Origin: Flammeovirga yaeyamensis
GTDB lineage: Bacteria; Bacteroidota; Bacteroidia; Cytophagales; Flammeovirgaceae
DNA: 64,000 nucleotides
Direction: 5' to 3'
NCBI RefSeq assembly: GCF_018736045.1
Contig: NZ_CP076132.1
Coordinates: forward strand, 238,001-302,000
The notes beneath the pieces are model-generated. The model searched no databases and was not told where the DNA came from. It worked only from the letters and a program-made list of their open reading frames with translations. Below, piece by piece: positions 25,755 to 36,090 of the stretch (position 1 is the first letter of the stretch; every line of letters starts with the position of its first letter). The position numbers were made by a program, and so were the translations under genes.

Positions 25755-28700
25755 ATGAAAAAACTTAGACTTTTTGTGATGGCAGCCATTTGCTGTGTCG
25801 CATTTAGTGCACATGCCCAATACGATTGGGATGGTGTGCCAATTCCAGCTGAACTTCCTGAAGGAATGGTATGGGAATTAGACCCTGTTTCTGATGGATT
25901 TAACTATCAATCGAACAGTTCCAACAGAGGAGAAGAATTTGATAGCCGATGGAATGAATTGTATATCAATGGCTTCTCAGGACCTTCTGCCACTTCTTAT
26001 CACAAAGATCACTTTTGGACATCAGATGGTAATTTGGTCATTCATGCTGCAAAAGATAATCAGAATATTATCTATACAGGCTGTATTTCATCAAAAGCAG
26101 CCTTCAGTTATCCAATGTTTATGGAAGCTAGAGTGAAACAACCTAGTTGTATGTTAGCGGCAAACATCTGGATGATTAGTCAAGATGAAACAGAAGAATT
26201 GGATATGTTGGAATCGTATCCAAATGTTCAAGAAGATGGAGGTTGGTTAGATCAGAGAATTCACTTATCTCACCATACATTCATTAGAGATCCTTTCCAA
26301 GATTACCAACCACGTGATGAGCACGGAGTAAAAGGTACTTGGTACTGGGAAGAAGATAGAACTACATGGCACGACGACTGGTTGAGAATTGGTGTGTATT
26401 GGGTAAATCCTCATCATGTTGAATATTATATCAACGGTCGTTGGGTAAGAACAGTGAAGAGTCATGAACACTCTTACTTAGACGAAAAAGGAGAGTTACA
26501 AACAGTTTATACTGAATTTGATGCCTTAGATAAATTTGGATATACTGAAGGAACAGGTTTAAGTAAACCTCAGCATATCATTATCAATATGGAGCAACAA
26601 GATTGGTTGACAGAGTTGAATATTTGGCCAACAAATGAAGATTTAGATGATGCCAACGGAAGAAACTTCTATTTAATTGACTGGGTGAGATTATATAATG
26701 TCATTCCAGAAACAGGTGTAGTTCCTGTGGAAGAAGTGTCAATTTCTGAACAAGAAATTATCTTACAACCTGGGGAAACATTTGATCTTGATCATGTGAT
26801 TTTACCTGCTAATGCCACTAAAAAAGCAGTTTCTTGGACGACAAGTAACCCAATGATTGCTACTGTTAATGGAGAAGGTGTTGTGAGAGCAATATCAAAA
26901 GGTATTGTGACTGCAGATGTAACGACTCAAGATGGTGGTTTCTTTGCTCGTTGTAAAGTAGAAGTAGTAGGAGATGCAGTTCCAAACCCTGTGCAAAGCA
27001 TCGATATTGCAGAAACTTCTGTAACGTTAAATGTAGGACAGGATATCACTATTGATCCTATTTTCACTCCAGCAGATGCAACAGATCAAAGAGTACTTTG
27101 GGAGTCAGAAAATCCTTCAGTAGCCTTTGTAGGGGCAAACGGTTTAATTGCTCCTCTAAAAGCAGGTACCACTACAGTAACTGTAATTTCTCAAGATGGC
27201 GGACATTCTGACCATATTGAAGTAACAGTTTTAGAAGCAGAAATTGATACTGTTTATGTAACGGGAGTAAGTGTAACTCCAACTGTAGGAACAGTAACCG
27301 AAGGAGATGTATTAAGTTTGAGTGCGGTTGTTGCACCAGCTAATGCAACGTTTAAATCTGTTTCTTGGTCATCAAGTGATGAGGGCATTGCTACTGTTTC
27401 GCCTAATGGTACGGTAACGGGTGTGACTCAAGGTACAGTATCTATTACAGCTACTACTTCAGATGGAGGTTTTACTTCATCAGCAACCATCACTGTAGAA
27501 GAAAAAGTGTGTGTTCCAGAAACACCAACAGTAATTATAACATCATCAGAGACGTCTGCTAAAGTAGGAGAGTGTATTCAATTAACGACTCAGACAGTTG
27601 GAGAAACGTGTGATGGTACCACTTTAGATCAATCAGTAAATTATGTATCTAGTAATACTTCGGTAGCTACTGTAGATACAAATGGATCTGTTTGTTTTGT
27701 GGCAGAAGGAACAGCAACAATATCAATAACTAGTGTTGAAGGTGGAGATGCAGTAACAGTTCAAGTAACAGGTACTTCGGATACTGTGGTGACTCCTCCA
27801 AACCATAGTGTTATTGAAGCGGAAGATTTTGTAGCTACAGGTGGAGCTTATGGAGGATTTGAAATTTATTCTGTGAATGGGGTAACGGCCACTAATTACA
27901 ATCAAACAGGTGATTGGGCAGAATATGTAGTTCAATTCGACGGTGAGTATGAACTAGAATTCTTTGTAGGAACAGCAGTATCAGGAGCAGCGATTAAAGT
28001 ATATGTTGATGATGTTGAAGTAGGTACTTATAATGTACCCAACAACGGAAATTGGGATGGTTTTGAATCTGTGAAAGCAACAGATAACATCACTTTAACA
28101 GGTAACAATAAAATTAAATTAGAAGGTGCTGGTTCTAATGGTTGGGAATGGAATATGGATTATTTCACTTTAACACCAACAACATCAGGAGGAGCACCAG
28201 ATCCAATTTATGTAACAGGAGTGTCTTTAGATCAGACAGCAATATCATTAATTGCTGGAAGTTCTGCTACTTTATCGGAAACAGTAGCACCAGCTAATGC
28301 AGATGATACATCAGTAATTTGGTATTCAGATAACGATGCAATCGCTACAGTATCAAATGGTGTGGTTACGGCAGTAAGTGCAGGTACTACTACGATAACA
28401 GTAGAAACTAATGATGGTAATTATACTGCAGTGGCACAAGTAACAGTAGCTCCTGTCACGGTTGAAGATCATGAAATAATTGTTGAAGCTGAATTATTTG
28501 ATGCAACAGGTGGTACAACAAACGATGCTGCTTGGGGTGGACCAGGAAATGGAGTAAATGCTACAGCGAACAACATCAATTGGGTGAACTCAGGTGATTG
28601 GACAACTTACACTGTTAATGTTCCAGCAGATGGTATTTATTCTATTGAATACTTTATATCTACACCATCAGATAACGCACAAATTACTTTAGAAATAGAT

Positions 28701-29141
28701 GGATTAACTACGGTGACAGATGTTCCAAACAATGGACAATGGGATGCTTACACAAGTTTAGACGGTGGTGCAATTGCCTTAACAGCAGGAACACATACAC
28801 TAACAATTACAGCTTCAGGCTCCCACGCTTGGCAATGGAATTTAGATAAGGTAGTATTTACGACTTCATCTTCTGCTAGATTTGCTGAAGTAGTTGTACC
28901 AGAACAACCTGAAGTAACATTATATCCTGTGCCAGCTTCGGATGTTTTAAATATTGTAGGTTTACCACAAGGTGATTATACAGTAGCAATCTTCAATGTT
29001 TCTGGAGTTCCAGTATCTACACAGAATGTAAGTGCATCTTCTAAAACAGCGGTGAATGTTTCTAATTTGGGAACAGGAATCTACTTTATCAGAGTACTTG
29101 GTAATGGAATAGATATTAGAAAGAAAATTAGTGTTAGATAA
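25755..29141 (+). CDS. GH16 family beta-agarase/porphyranase-like enzyme with Ig-like and CBM6 modules, T9SS cargo
   Basis: The start is the ATG at 25755; the open frame continues upstream to a TTG but the signal peptide MKKLRLFVMAAICCVAFSAHA begins here. Residue positions for the 1128-aa protein are approximate. A GH16 catalytic domain occupies 23-317, with the ExDxxE active site (Glu148, Asp150, Glu153) in EELDMLES. Ig-like Big_2 domains lie at 326-405, 414-492, 502-581 and 590-672. CBM6-like modules lie at 685-807 and 907-1036, with another Big_2 at 819-898 between them. A type A T9SS sorting domain is at 1053-1128 (YPVPASDVLNI...GIYFIRV). GH16 members of this kind cut agarose or porphyran. 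Substrate within the family is unproven. Confidence 0.9.
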   Translation: MKKLRLFVMAAICCVAFSAHAQYDWDGVPIPAELPEGMVWELDPVSDGFNYQSNSSNRGEEFDSRWNELYINGFSGPSATSYHKDHFWTSDGNLVIHAAKDNQNIIYTGCISSKAAFSYPMFMEARVKQPSCMLAANIWMISQDETEELDMLESYPNVQEDGGWLDQRIHLSHHTFIRDPFQDYQPRDEHGVKGTWYWEEDRTTWHDDWLRIGVYWVNPHHVEYYINGRWVRTVKSHEHSYLDEKGELQTVYTEFDALDKFGYTEGTGLSKPQHIIINMEQQDWLTELNIWPTNEDLDDANGRNFYLIDWVRLYNVIPETGVVPVEEVSISEQEIILQPGETFDLDHVILPANATKKAVSWTTSNPMIATVNGEGVVRAISKGIVTADVTTQDGGFFARCKVEVVGDAVPNPVQSIDIAETSVTLNVGQDITIDPIFTPADATDQRVLWESENPSVAFVGANGLIAPLKAGTTTVTVISQDGGHSDHIEVTVLEAEIDTVYVTGVSVTPTVGTVTEGDVLSLSAVVAPANATFKSVSWSSSDEGIATVSPNGTVTGVTQGTVSITATTSDGGFTSSATITVEEKVCVPETPTVIITSSETSAKVGECIQLTTQTVGETCDGTTLDQSVNYVSSNTSVATVDTNGSVCFVAEGTATISITSVEGGDAVTVQVTGTSDTVVTPPNHSVIEAEDFVATGGAYGGFEIYSVNGVTATNYNQTGDWAEYVVQFDGEYELEFFVGTAVSGAAIKVYVDDVEVGTYNVPNNGNWDGFESVKATDNITLTGNNKIKLEGAGSNGWEWNMDYFTLTPTTSGGAPDPIYVTGVSLDQTAISLIAGSSATLSETVAPANADDTSVIWYSDNDAIATVSNGVVTAVSAGTTTITVETNDGNYTAVAQVTVAPVTVEDHEIIVEAELFDATGGTTNDAAWGGPGNGVNATANNINWVNSGDWTTYTVNVPADGIYSIEYFISTPSDNAQITLEIDGLTTVTDVPNNGQWDAYTSLDGGAIALTAGTHTLTITASGSHAWQWNLDKVVFTTSSSARFAEVVVPEQPEVTLYPVPASDVLNIVGLPQGDYTVAIFNVSGVPVSTQNVSASSKTAVNVSNLGTGIYFIRVLGNGIDIRKKISVR

Positions 29142-29177
29142 ATGATAATTTAATTTCAAATTATCGGTAACAAAAGA

Positions 29178-29206
29178 AGCCTCACTTGCATAAAGTGAGG
29201 CTTTTT
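29178..29206 (+). terminator. Terminator after the agarase gene
   Basis: AGCCTCACTT (29178-29187) and AAGTGAGGCT (29193-29202) form a perfect 10-bp stem with a 5-nt loop and a T run. The A run on the left may help it stop the convergent gene as well. Confidence 0.92.
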
Positions 29207-29247
29207 AATTAAACTATAGTTTAATATTTATAAGAACCTTTAAGGTG

Positions 29248-29856
29248 CTAGAATAATCTAATAGATTTTATTTTTGAATTTTGTTTGAAGTCGGTTTTAC
29301 TTAAAACATTAAGGTCATTTTCGATTTCAATCTTACCGGTGAAATCATTTTCATCTAACATAAATTGAGCTCTTTCACTTTTCGATTCAATCACATAGAT
29401 ACCACTAATGTAGGTGTACCAAATCTCATAGTCGGGGTATTGAGCGATAAATTCTTCTATAGTAGAATTCACTCCAATTCCTTTTGCTGTCTTGAATTTA
29501 TCGGATTGAATTACTATTTCACTGATTTTATGATCCCATGCTTTTTTGTTGTAATCGTAACGAGGTGTAACCTGCATAACAACATCATCTCCGTAGAAAA
29601 CATTATAATAAATTTGTGATTGTATGCCGTCCTCTGAGTGAATTTCTCTAGAGTCCTTATACAATTGGAATTGATCAAAGTTGACAGGTATTTCTCGACC
29701 TACTTTAAACTTACCGACAGAAACACCAGAAATTAAAAAATTCTCATCAACAGAAATGTTTTGTTCTTGGGGAGAGATCAACTCTTTTGCAGAATTTAAT
29801 GGTTGAATTGCTTGAGCAATAAGAATTAATACATTTAAAATATTTACGATTACCAT
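29248..29856 (-). CDS. Hypothetical secreted protein (202 aa)
   Basis: An N-terminal signal-like helix (VNILNVLILIAQAIQPLNSA) precedes a soluble region with many beta-strand-like stretches (FLISGVSVGKFKVGREIP, DDVVMQVTPRYDYNKKA) and a conserved-looking TAKGIGVNSTIEEFIAQYPDYEIWYTYIS. That last segment recalls a small Bacteroidetes periplasmic family seen near membrane proteins, but I cannot name it. It lies between the agarase and the alginate lyase genes on the opposite strand and is not obviously part of their function. Confidence 0.65.
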   Translation of the reverse strand: MVIVNILNVLILIAQAIQPLNSAKELISPQEQNISVDENFLISGVSVGKFKVGREIPVNFDQFQLYKDSREIHSEDGIQSQIYYNVFYGDDVVMQVTPRYDYNKKAWDHKISEIVIQSDKFKTAKGIGVNSTIEEFIAQYPDYEIWYTYISGIYVIESKSERAQFMLDENDFTGKIEIENDLNVLSKTDFKQNSKIKSIRLF

Positions 29857-30103
29857 AGAAGTTTATGTTAGTGTTTTATGCCTCCAAAATATTCAATAAT
29901 TATACCACAAAAAGTACTTTAAACCGTGATTATTGATAATCAATACGAAGGTAAATTTCGTGGTTTTTACAATGTTATATTAGTACACTTTTATAGAATT
30001 TTTTTGAAAAAGTATAAAAGTGAATAATCTTTTGTAAGTTATCAATTATATAAAATGAAATGAAACTCTCTATCAATTACTGAAATTAAATCAAACAAAA
30101 AAG

Positions 30104-31141
30104 ATGACTAAATTAATCAACCTGTTTTTATTAGTAGGGTGCATTCTATTTATTGGGTGTTCATCAAATACTAAAAAAATAAATGATGAAGCTTCTGACA
30201 TAAAAGAATACCCTAATGATGTCATTCCATTTATGTCGAATTGGAAAATACTATTGGGCGATGGAACCCGATCAGACGATCTTACGAAATTTGCAAAGAA
30301 AGACTTTTTCTATGTTCAAAATGATGGAAATACGGATTGGGTAGTTTATAAAACACCTAATTCCGGTATTACTTCAAAAACATCTAGTAATACAAGAACT
30401 GAATTAGGTGAAAAGAAAAGATGGTACCCTAAAGATGGCGGAAGACTAACAGGGACACTAAAAGTACAACACGTTTCTACATTAGGAGATGCAAGAGTAG
30501 CTGCTTCCTATTCGGTAGTTATTGGACAAATTCATAGTGATGAAGGACATGAAAATGAACCTTTAAAGATCTTCTATAAAAAGTTTCCTGGTCATCAGAA
30601 AGGATCTGTGTTTTGGAATTATGAGATTAACACAGAAGGTGATAATGGAAAAAGATGGGATTATTCTCAAGCAGTTTGGGGATATGATATGTCTGTTGTT
30701 GGACATCAAAAAGACCAATCTCCGGAAGAACCTAAAGAAGGAATTGCCTTGGGAGAGGAGTTTTCTTACGAAGTCAATGTCTATAAAGGAATAATGTATC
30801 TAACGTTTAAAAGCGAAGGACATCCGACTGTTCGCTTCACTAAAAATTTGCTATCATCAGAATTTGAGACTTATGATAAAATTCCTGATCAAATACATGA
30901 GTTATATGCTTCTATTGGTCGTGATGGCATAGAGAAGAACGAAGCTTATGCAGGAGAAAAGCAGATTTTCAAACAAGGAGCCTATAATCAGACAAACGGG
31001 AAAGATCCTAACGCAAATATTGTGTGGCATACAGGAGCGGACTCTTTTGGAGGAGATATACAGAAACAATATGCTAATGGAGCCTATGCTGAAGTGTGGT
31101 TTAGGGAAGCTAGCTTAGGTGAGGGGTATTTACCTCAATAA
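30104..31141 (+). CDS. PL7 family alginate lyase-like lipoprotein
   Basis: This 345-residue lipoprotein has a lipobox ending in Cys19 (LFIGCS). The body matches Alginate_lyase2/PL7: the three signature strands are RTEL (98-101, in SNTRTELGE), QIH (142-144) and FKQGAYNQ (289-296). His144 and Tyr294 are the expected catalytic pair for beta-elimination of alginate. QIH variants often prefer G-rich or mixed blocks, which is a family tendency and not a measurement here. The lipid anchor suggests surface or periplasmic action in algal cell-wall use, next to the agarase. Confidence 0.88.
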   Translation: MTKLINLFLLVGCILFIGCSSNTKKINDEASDIKEYPNDVIPFMSNWKILLGDGTRSDDLTKFAKKDFFYVQNDGNTDWVVYKTPNSGITSKTSSNTRTELGEKKRWYPKDGGRLTGTLKVQHVSTLGDARVAASYSVVIGQIHSDEGHENEPLKIFYKKFPGHQKGSVFWNYEINTEGDNGKRWDYSQAVWGYDMSVVGHQKDQSPEEPKEGIALGEEFSYEVNVYKGIMYLTFKSEGHPTVRFTKNLLSSEFETYDKIPDQIHELYASIGRDGIEKNEAYAGEKQIFKQGAYNQTNGKDPNANIVWHTGADSFGGDIQKQYANGAYAEVWFREASLGEGYLPQ

Positions 31142-31159
31142 AAACCTAATGATATATAA

Positions 31160-31198
31160 AAAGGCCTCAAAAGTTTGATAAGAACTTTTGAGGCCTTT
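31160..31198. terminator. Bidirectional terminator between convergent genes
   Basis: A perfect 16-bp stem (31160-31175 with 31183-31198; core GGCCTCAAAAGTT) with a 7-nt loop has T's on both strands, serving the alginate lyase gene and the minus-strand TPR gene. Confidence 0.93.
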
Positions 31199-31216
31199 CT
31201 TTTTTGAGAAGAGAAA

Positions 31217-32848
31217 TTATCTCGTATTAATATGATCAATACTCTTATAAATATCTCTTACAATATCGCTGTCCTTCATACCAATACCTTCGAATAAATT
31301 AATAGCTCTACGGTAGGTTTTTAAAGCAGCAGCCGATTTTTCTTCGCCCATATCTTTATATAAATCGCCTAGTTCTTTAATACACGTAGCGTGTTCTAAA
31401 GTTAGGGCACCATAATAGGCTTCTCGAACTTTAGAAACTTGAATCAATGCTTTTTCAGCCTTTTCTAAACTATCTTGACTCGAGTAAAGTGTGGCTAAAC
31501 TGTATAAAGAATTGCCGTAATCGATATGTTGTTTACCTACACTTTTTTCTCTAGCAGTCATACCTTCTGTGATGGCTTTTTCAGCTTCTTCGAAACGTTT
31601 TGCTTCGATGTAGAAGAATGCTAAACTATCCAAGGCTTTACCATAAGTAGTATGTTCTTTACCTAAAGCAGATTCAGTATCGGCAATAATTTTTTTATAA
31701 GTTTCTTCAGCTTCCGGAGCATCTTTGATGTTCATTATTCTTGCTTTCGTAATTAAAGCAGCAATACCTTCCGGTGATTTTGTTTTTCCTTTCGCCTCAT
31801 AGATAGCCAATGCTTTTTCAGTATTTGATAAAGCAACATCAATTTGTTTTTGATTGATTTCTAACTCAGCTAATTCTATATACGTAATTGCAGCCTCAAG
31901 GCTTTCTTCTCCATTTTTCTTTTTGATACCTTCAGATTTCATTTTGATAAAACCGTAAGCATCTTTTTCAGAATGAAGTTTCATATCTACATGCACCGCC
32001 AATCTTTCTACCTCAGAAAGGTATTTTTTATTGTCGATACCATAAGCTTCTCCAAGGTTCTTAGCATATTTTTTATAGGCCGTAATTGCCTCTGCATTTT
32101 TACCTGTTTTTTCTAGAAGAGTAGCTTCTTTTAGGTATAACCCAACATAAGACGATTTTGGAGCATTTATTTTTTCATATTCAGAAATTGCCATACTTAA
32201 TTGTATAGAGGCTTCCTCTACATGCTTCAATCCCATAGAAATATCTGCTTGTTCCGATAAGATACTAGCGAATTCAGCAGTTCCTTTAAGATGTTTTTCA
32301 GCAATAGGGTTTAAAGTTCTATACATTCCGTCTGCCTCTTTGTACTTTCTTCCTTTTACATAAAGAAGTGCATTTTTATGCAAAGCAGAAGCATAGGCTT
32401 TAGAATCTTTTCCGGCTACTTTTTCTGTAGTTGCTACGCCTTTTTCATAATAAATACTTGCTTGAGCAAAATTTTTCATGTGTAGGCTATTATCTGCAAT
32501 TCTAATTTGTGTTTCCGACATCTTTTCGGAAACAGAATTCCCAGATTTGTAGAGTAGCTTTTCTAAAGATTGAAAATAGATATTTGCATTACCAAGATCG
32601 TTCTGAGATTGATAAGACAACGCCAAGTATTCAATAGTATGAATATAATCGGGATGGGTATCCCCAACAGATTCTTTACCTTGAAGTCTAGCAGTTTGTA
32701 AGCTTTGAATAGCTTTGTTATAATTTTTCTTTTCGTACGCTAATTTCCCGGTATTGTAATTTGCAGTAAAATCCTGGGCAAAACTATTTTCAAAAAATAG
32801 AAAAAAAAGAAAAATACATGTAATGATAATCTTTATTGATCGGTTCAT
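31217..32848 (-). CDS. Secreted tetratricopeptide-repeat protein
   Basis: This 543-residue protein starts with a signal peptide (FLFFLFFENSFAQ) and then consists of about ten TPR-like helical repeats across residues 25-530. Several are of the kinesin-light-chain type, with the phrase GxxHxxYGxxLxxLAxxY (GKEHTTYGKALDSLAFFY and GKQHIDYGNSLYSLATLY). TPR arrays bind partner proteins; no enzyme domain is seen, so the partner and role are unknown. It is convergent with the alginate lyase gene and has its own promoter region upstream at 32849-33052. Confidence 0.85.
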   Translation of the reverse strand: MNRSIKIIITCIFLFFLFFENSFAQDFTANYNTGKLAYEKKNYNKAIQSLQTARLQGKESVGDTHPDYIHTIEYLALSYQSQNDLGNANIYFQSLEKLLYKSGNSVSEKMSETQIRIADNSLHMKNFAQASIYYEKGVATTEKVAGKDSKAYASALHKNALLYVKGRKYKEADGMYRTLNPIAEKHLKGTAEFASILSEQADISMGLKHVEEASIQLSMAISEYEKINAPKSSYVGLYLKEATLLEKTGKNAEAITAYKKYAKNLGEAYGIDNKKYLSEVERLAVHVDMKLHSEKDAYGFIKMKSEGIKKKNGEESLEAAITYIELAELEINQKQIDVALSNTEKALAIYEAKGKTKSPEGIAALITKARIMNIKDAPEAEETYKKIIADTESALGKEHTTYGKALDSLAFFYIEAKRFEEAEKAITEGMTAREKSVGKQHIDYGNSLYSLATLYSSQDSLEKAEKALIQVSKVREAYYGALTLEHATCIKELGDLYKDMGEEKSAAALKTYRRAINLFEGIGMKDSDIVRDIYKSIDHINTR

Positions 32849-33052
32849 GACAGTTGTTGTATTTTTATTAACTAGGTGTAGAACATCTTACAAAAATTAC
32901 GATAATGATAGTGAATTAGTTAATCTATCTTAAAGACGTCCATAATGATCATTTAATACTCATGCAAATCTTAGACCTAATGTGATTATTGATAAGTTTT
33001 TGGTAGAATTGCAGTTAGATTTAATAGAAATATTTACTAACCATACTAAACG

Positions 33053-35299
33053 ATGAAGAAATTCATGCAATTAGCGCTTGTACTGATGATGTCTTTACAA
33101 GCTACAGCCTCTGATTTTGGGAAAAATAAGCCGCTAGACGAAGGAATGTGGCTTCCAATGTTTGTATCTAGATTGAACTATGTAGATATGAAAAAAGAGG
33201 GTTTAAAATTAACAGCTGAAGAGATTTATAGTGTCAATAACAGCTCTCTTAAAGATGCAATTGTTCATTTCGGTGGATTCTGTACAGGTGAAATTGTTTC
33301 TGATAAAGGAATGATTTTTACTAACCACCACTGTGGTTACGGCGGTATCCAATCGGTTTCTACTGTAGAAAATGATTACCTAACTAACGGTTTCTTTGCA
33401 AAATCTTTCGACGAAGAAAAGCCAATTGATGGTTTATTCGTTCGTTTCCTTCAAAGAATGGACGACGTTTCTGCTCAAGTAAATAAAGAACTTGATGGTC
33501 TTAAAGGTGCAGAAAGACAAAAGAAAGCAGCTGAGGTGATGAACCAAATTAAAGCTGAAAAAGAAAAAGAATTAAACAACGATAGCTACGAAGTATCTGT
33601 GAAGTCTTTCTTCGAAGGTAATGAGTTCTATATGTTCGTTTATGAGCGTTTTGACGATATCCGTTTGGTAGGTAACCCTCCAGAAGGTGTTGGTAAATTC
33701 GGTGGTGATACTGATAACTGGATGTGGCCAAGACACACTGGTGACTTCTCTGTTTTCCGTGTTTACGCAAGCAAAGACAATAAGCCAGCTAAATATTCTA
33801 AGGATAACGTACCTTATACTCCTAAACATCACTTACCTGTTTCTATTAACGGTGTAGCAAAAGACGATTTCGCAATGATTATGGGTTACCCAGGATCTAC
33901 AGACCGTTACTTAACATCAGAAGGTGTAAAACAACAAATCGAAGTATTTAACCCTCTATTTGTTGAAATGCGTGATGCTATCCTTAAAACTTGGAGAAAG
34001 CACATGGATGCAGATCCAAAAGTAAGATTACAATATGCTTCTAAGTATGCTTCAACAGCCAACTATTGGAAGTACTTCATTGGTCAAACAAAAGGTTTGA
34101 AGCGTCAGCACGTAATCGAGAAAAAACAAGCTGAAGAAGCGAATTTCAACCAATGGATCGCTCAAGATGCAGCTCGTAAGACAGAGTACGGTCAAGTGAC
34201 TGATATGTTGAAAGAAGGTTATGCTGGTAAAAGAGACGGTCGTGTAGCGATGGTATTGCTTACTCAAGGAGCTTTCAGAATGGAAGCAGTAATGCAAGCA
34301 AGAAGAACAGCAAGATTTGTAGCTGAAGCAACGAACGAAGAAACTTCTGCGGAGTCATTAAAAGCAGCTCAAGAGGCAGCTTTAGAAGCATCAAAAGGTT
34401 TCTTTAAGGATTATGACTATGCTTCTGATAAAGAATTAGCAGTAGTTCTTTTAAGAAAATACAAAGAAGTATTGGATCGTCCTGAAAATAAAAACTTACC
34501 AGTACCGGGTATCTATGAAGAAATCGAAAGAGAATTTGATGGTAGCTATGAAGCATATGTTGAAAAAGCATATTCAACTTCTATCTTCTCAGATAAAGCA
34601 AGAACTGAAGCGTTCATCAACAACCCAACAAAAGAAGCTTATGATGCTGACATGTTGAAAGAGTTACACGATGAGTTCTTCCAAGCGTACTTAACGGTAG
34701 CTAAAGGCGAGCAAGAAGCAGAGTTGAAAGTAGCAGATGGTAACAGATTATATGTGAAAGGGATCAGAGAAATGAACCCTAGTAAATCGTACTACCCTAA
34801 TGCGAATTCTACTATGCGTTTAACTTACGGTCAAGTAAAAGACTACATCCCTGGTGATGCAATGTTCTATGCTTACTACACAACATCAAAAGGTCTATTG
34901 GAAAAAGAGGATCCTAAGAACCATGAGTTCATCCTTCCAAAAGAAATTAAAGACGGTGTAGTGAAGAAAGACTTCGGTCAATATGCTGATGCTAACGGTG
35001 AGTTAAGAATCGCATTCATCACAAACAACGATATTACAGGTGGTAACTCAGGTTCTCCAGTAATTAACGGTAAAGGTGAATTGATTGGTTTAGCGTTTGA
35101 TGGTAACTGGGAAGCAATGTCAGGTGATATTTCTTTTGAGCCAGAATTACAACGTTGTATCAACGTAGACGTTCGTTATGTACTTTGGATTATGGACAAA
35201 GTATATGGTGCTAAGAACTTAATTGATGAGATGACAATCGTAGGAGGTAAGCCTGCAAAAGGTAAAGCTTACGAGACATTAATGCCTAAGAAGTATTAA
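33053..35299 (+). CDS. S46 family dipeptidyl-peptidase, DPP7-like
   Basis: This 748-residue secreted or periplasmic serine exopeptidase removes dipeptides from peptide N-termini. It has a signal peptide (residues 1-20) and a catalytic His in FTNHHCGYGG (about 92-93). The nucleophile Ser lies in ITGGNSGSPVING. Eighteen residues after that Ser, the specificity residue is Gly (AFDGNWEAMSGD). In Porphyromonas gingivalis, DPP7 has Gly there and prefers hydrophobic P1 residues, while DPP11 has Arg and prefers acidic ones. This points to a DPP7-like preference. The enzyme fits a protein-degrading marine lifestyle. Confidence 0.92.
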   Translation: MKKFMQLALVLMMSLQATASDFGKNKPLDEGMWLPMFVSRLNYVDMKKEGLKLTAEEIYSVNNSSLKDAIVHFGGFCTGEIVSDKGMIFTNHHCGYGGIQSVSTVENDYLTNGFFAKSFDEEKPIDGLFVRFLQRMDDVSAQVNKELDGLKGAERQKKAAEVMNQIKAEKEKELNNDSYEVSVKSFFEGNEFYMFVYERFDDIRLVGNPPEGVGKFGGDTDNWMWPRHTGDFSVFRVYASKDNKPAKYSKDNVPYTPKHHLPVSINGVAKDDFAMIMGYPGSTDRYLTSEGVKQQIEVFNPLFVEMRDAILKTWRKHMDADPKVRLQYASKYASTANYWKYFIGQTKGLKRQHVIEKKQAEEANFNQWIAQDAARKTEYGQVTDMLKEGYAGKRDGRVAMVLLTQGAFRMEAVMQARRTARFVAEATNEETSAESLKAAQEAALEASKGFFKDYDYASDKELAVVLLRKYKEVLDRPENKNLPVPGIYEEIEREFDGSYEAYVEKAYSTSIFSDKARTEAFINNPTKEAYDADMLKELHDEFFQAYLTVAKGEQEAELKVADGNRLYVKGIREMNPSKSYYPNANSTMRLTYGQVKDYIPGDAMFYAYYTTSKGLLEKEDPKNHEFILPKEIKDGVVKKDFGQYADANGELRIAFITNNDITGGNSGSPVINGKGELIGLAFDGNWEAMSGDISFEPELQRCINVDVRYVLWIMDKVYGAKNLIDEMTIVGGKPAKGKAYETLMPKKY

Positions 35300-35322
35300 T
35301 CGGTCCCTCTGAAAAAATAGAT

Positions 35323-35359
35323 AACGGTACTTTGGTTTCGACTGAAGTACCGTTTTTTT
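35323..35359 (+). terminator. Terminator after the S46 peptidase gene
   Basis: AACGGTACTT (35323-35332) pairs with AAGTACCGTT (35345-35354), loop of 12 nt, followed by a T run. Confidence 0.9.
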
Positions 35360-35518
35360 ATGAAAGCAAAGTAAAACTGAAAGAGATTTTATAAATTGTG
35401 ATAGATTTCTGATCACACAATCGAATTGATAAAGCAACTTGTTCTATCAATGGAAAAAATTCGAGCAGCAAATCTTATTTGGAATAGAATTCACATAATA
35501 GAAAAACTATATATATCC

Positions 35519-36067
35519 ATGAAAAGGCTAACAGCAGTAACCCTTGCTTTAATATCACTTTGTTTTATTGGATGTCAGCAGCCACAACAACAAGAAAATA
35601 ATAACTCAATAGAAGAAATACATTTAGAAACTTCTAGAAAGAGTTTACATTATATTGATAAAAAAGATACTCCAGAATTGGTAGGTAAGAAGTCGTTTTA
35701 TGTGTCTTCTTATTCAAATCTGTACCATCAATCGGGTAAGAGTAAGATTTACTTTACGGTAGTGTTGAGTTTAAGAAACACAAGCCCAACAGAAAGTCTC
35801 TTCTTTACTAAAATAGATTATTACGATAGTGATGGGAATCTTTTAAAGAATTACTTAAAGAAAAACCTAGAGATTAAACCTTTGGGTTCTGCAGAATATA
35901 TTGTAGAGTTTAGAGAAAAAGTAAGTGGAGCGGGAGCTAACTTTATTGTAGAATACGGAGCTCCACATGAGTTAAAGAATAAACCAATTATCGAGGCGAT
36001 TAACCTAGGTTATATCGGGCAACATGGTTTTGCATTTACATCAAGTGCTCAGGAGATCATACAATAA
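35519..36067 (+). CDS. DUF3124-like lipoprotein
   Basis: From ATG 35519 the protein has 182 residues, a lipobox ending in Cys (SLCFIGC) and a Gln-rich linker (QQPQQQEN). The rest resembles DUF3124: IYFTVVLSLRNTSPTESLFFTKIDYYDSDGNLL, then KPLGSAEYIVEFREKVSGAGANFIVEYG. The frame stays open upstream to 35426, but the signal peptide shows the real start. The family is widespread and of unknown function, usually an envelope lipoprotein with an immunoglobulin-like fold. Confidence 0.8.
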   Translation: MKRLTAVTLALISLCFIGCQQPQQQENNNSIEEIHLETSRKSLHYIDKKDTPELVGKKSFYVSSYSNLYHQSGKSKIYFTVVLSLRNTSPTESLFFTKIDYYDSDGNLLKNYLKKNLEIKPLGSAEYIVEFREKVSGAGANFIVEYGAPHELKNKPIIEAINLGYIGQHGFAFTSSAQEIIQ

Positions 36068-36090
36068 TTGCCTAGATTGATTTTAATAAA

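Noticed and set aside
25755-31141. A complete polysaccharide utilisation locus
   Set aside because: No SusC/SusD pair, sulfatase or dedicated regulator was found near the agarase and alginate lyase genes.
35426-35518. Upstream extension of the DUF3124 lipoprotein
   Set aside because: The lipoprotein signal starts at ATG 35519; an extension would place it in the middle of the chain and prevent lipidation.
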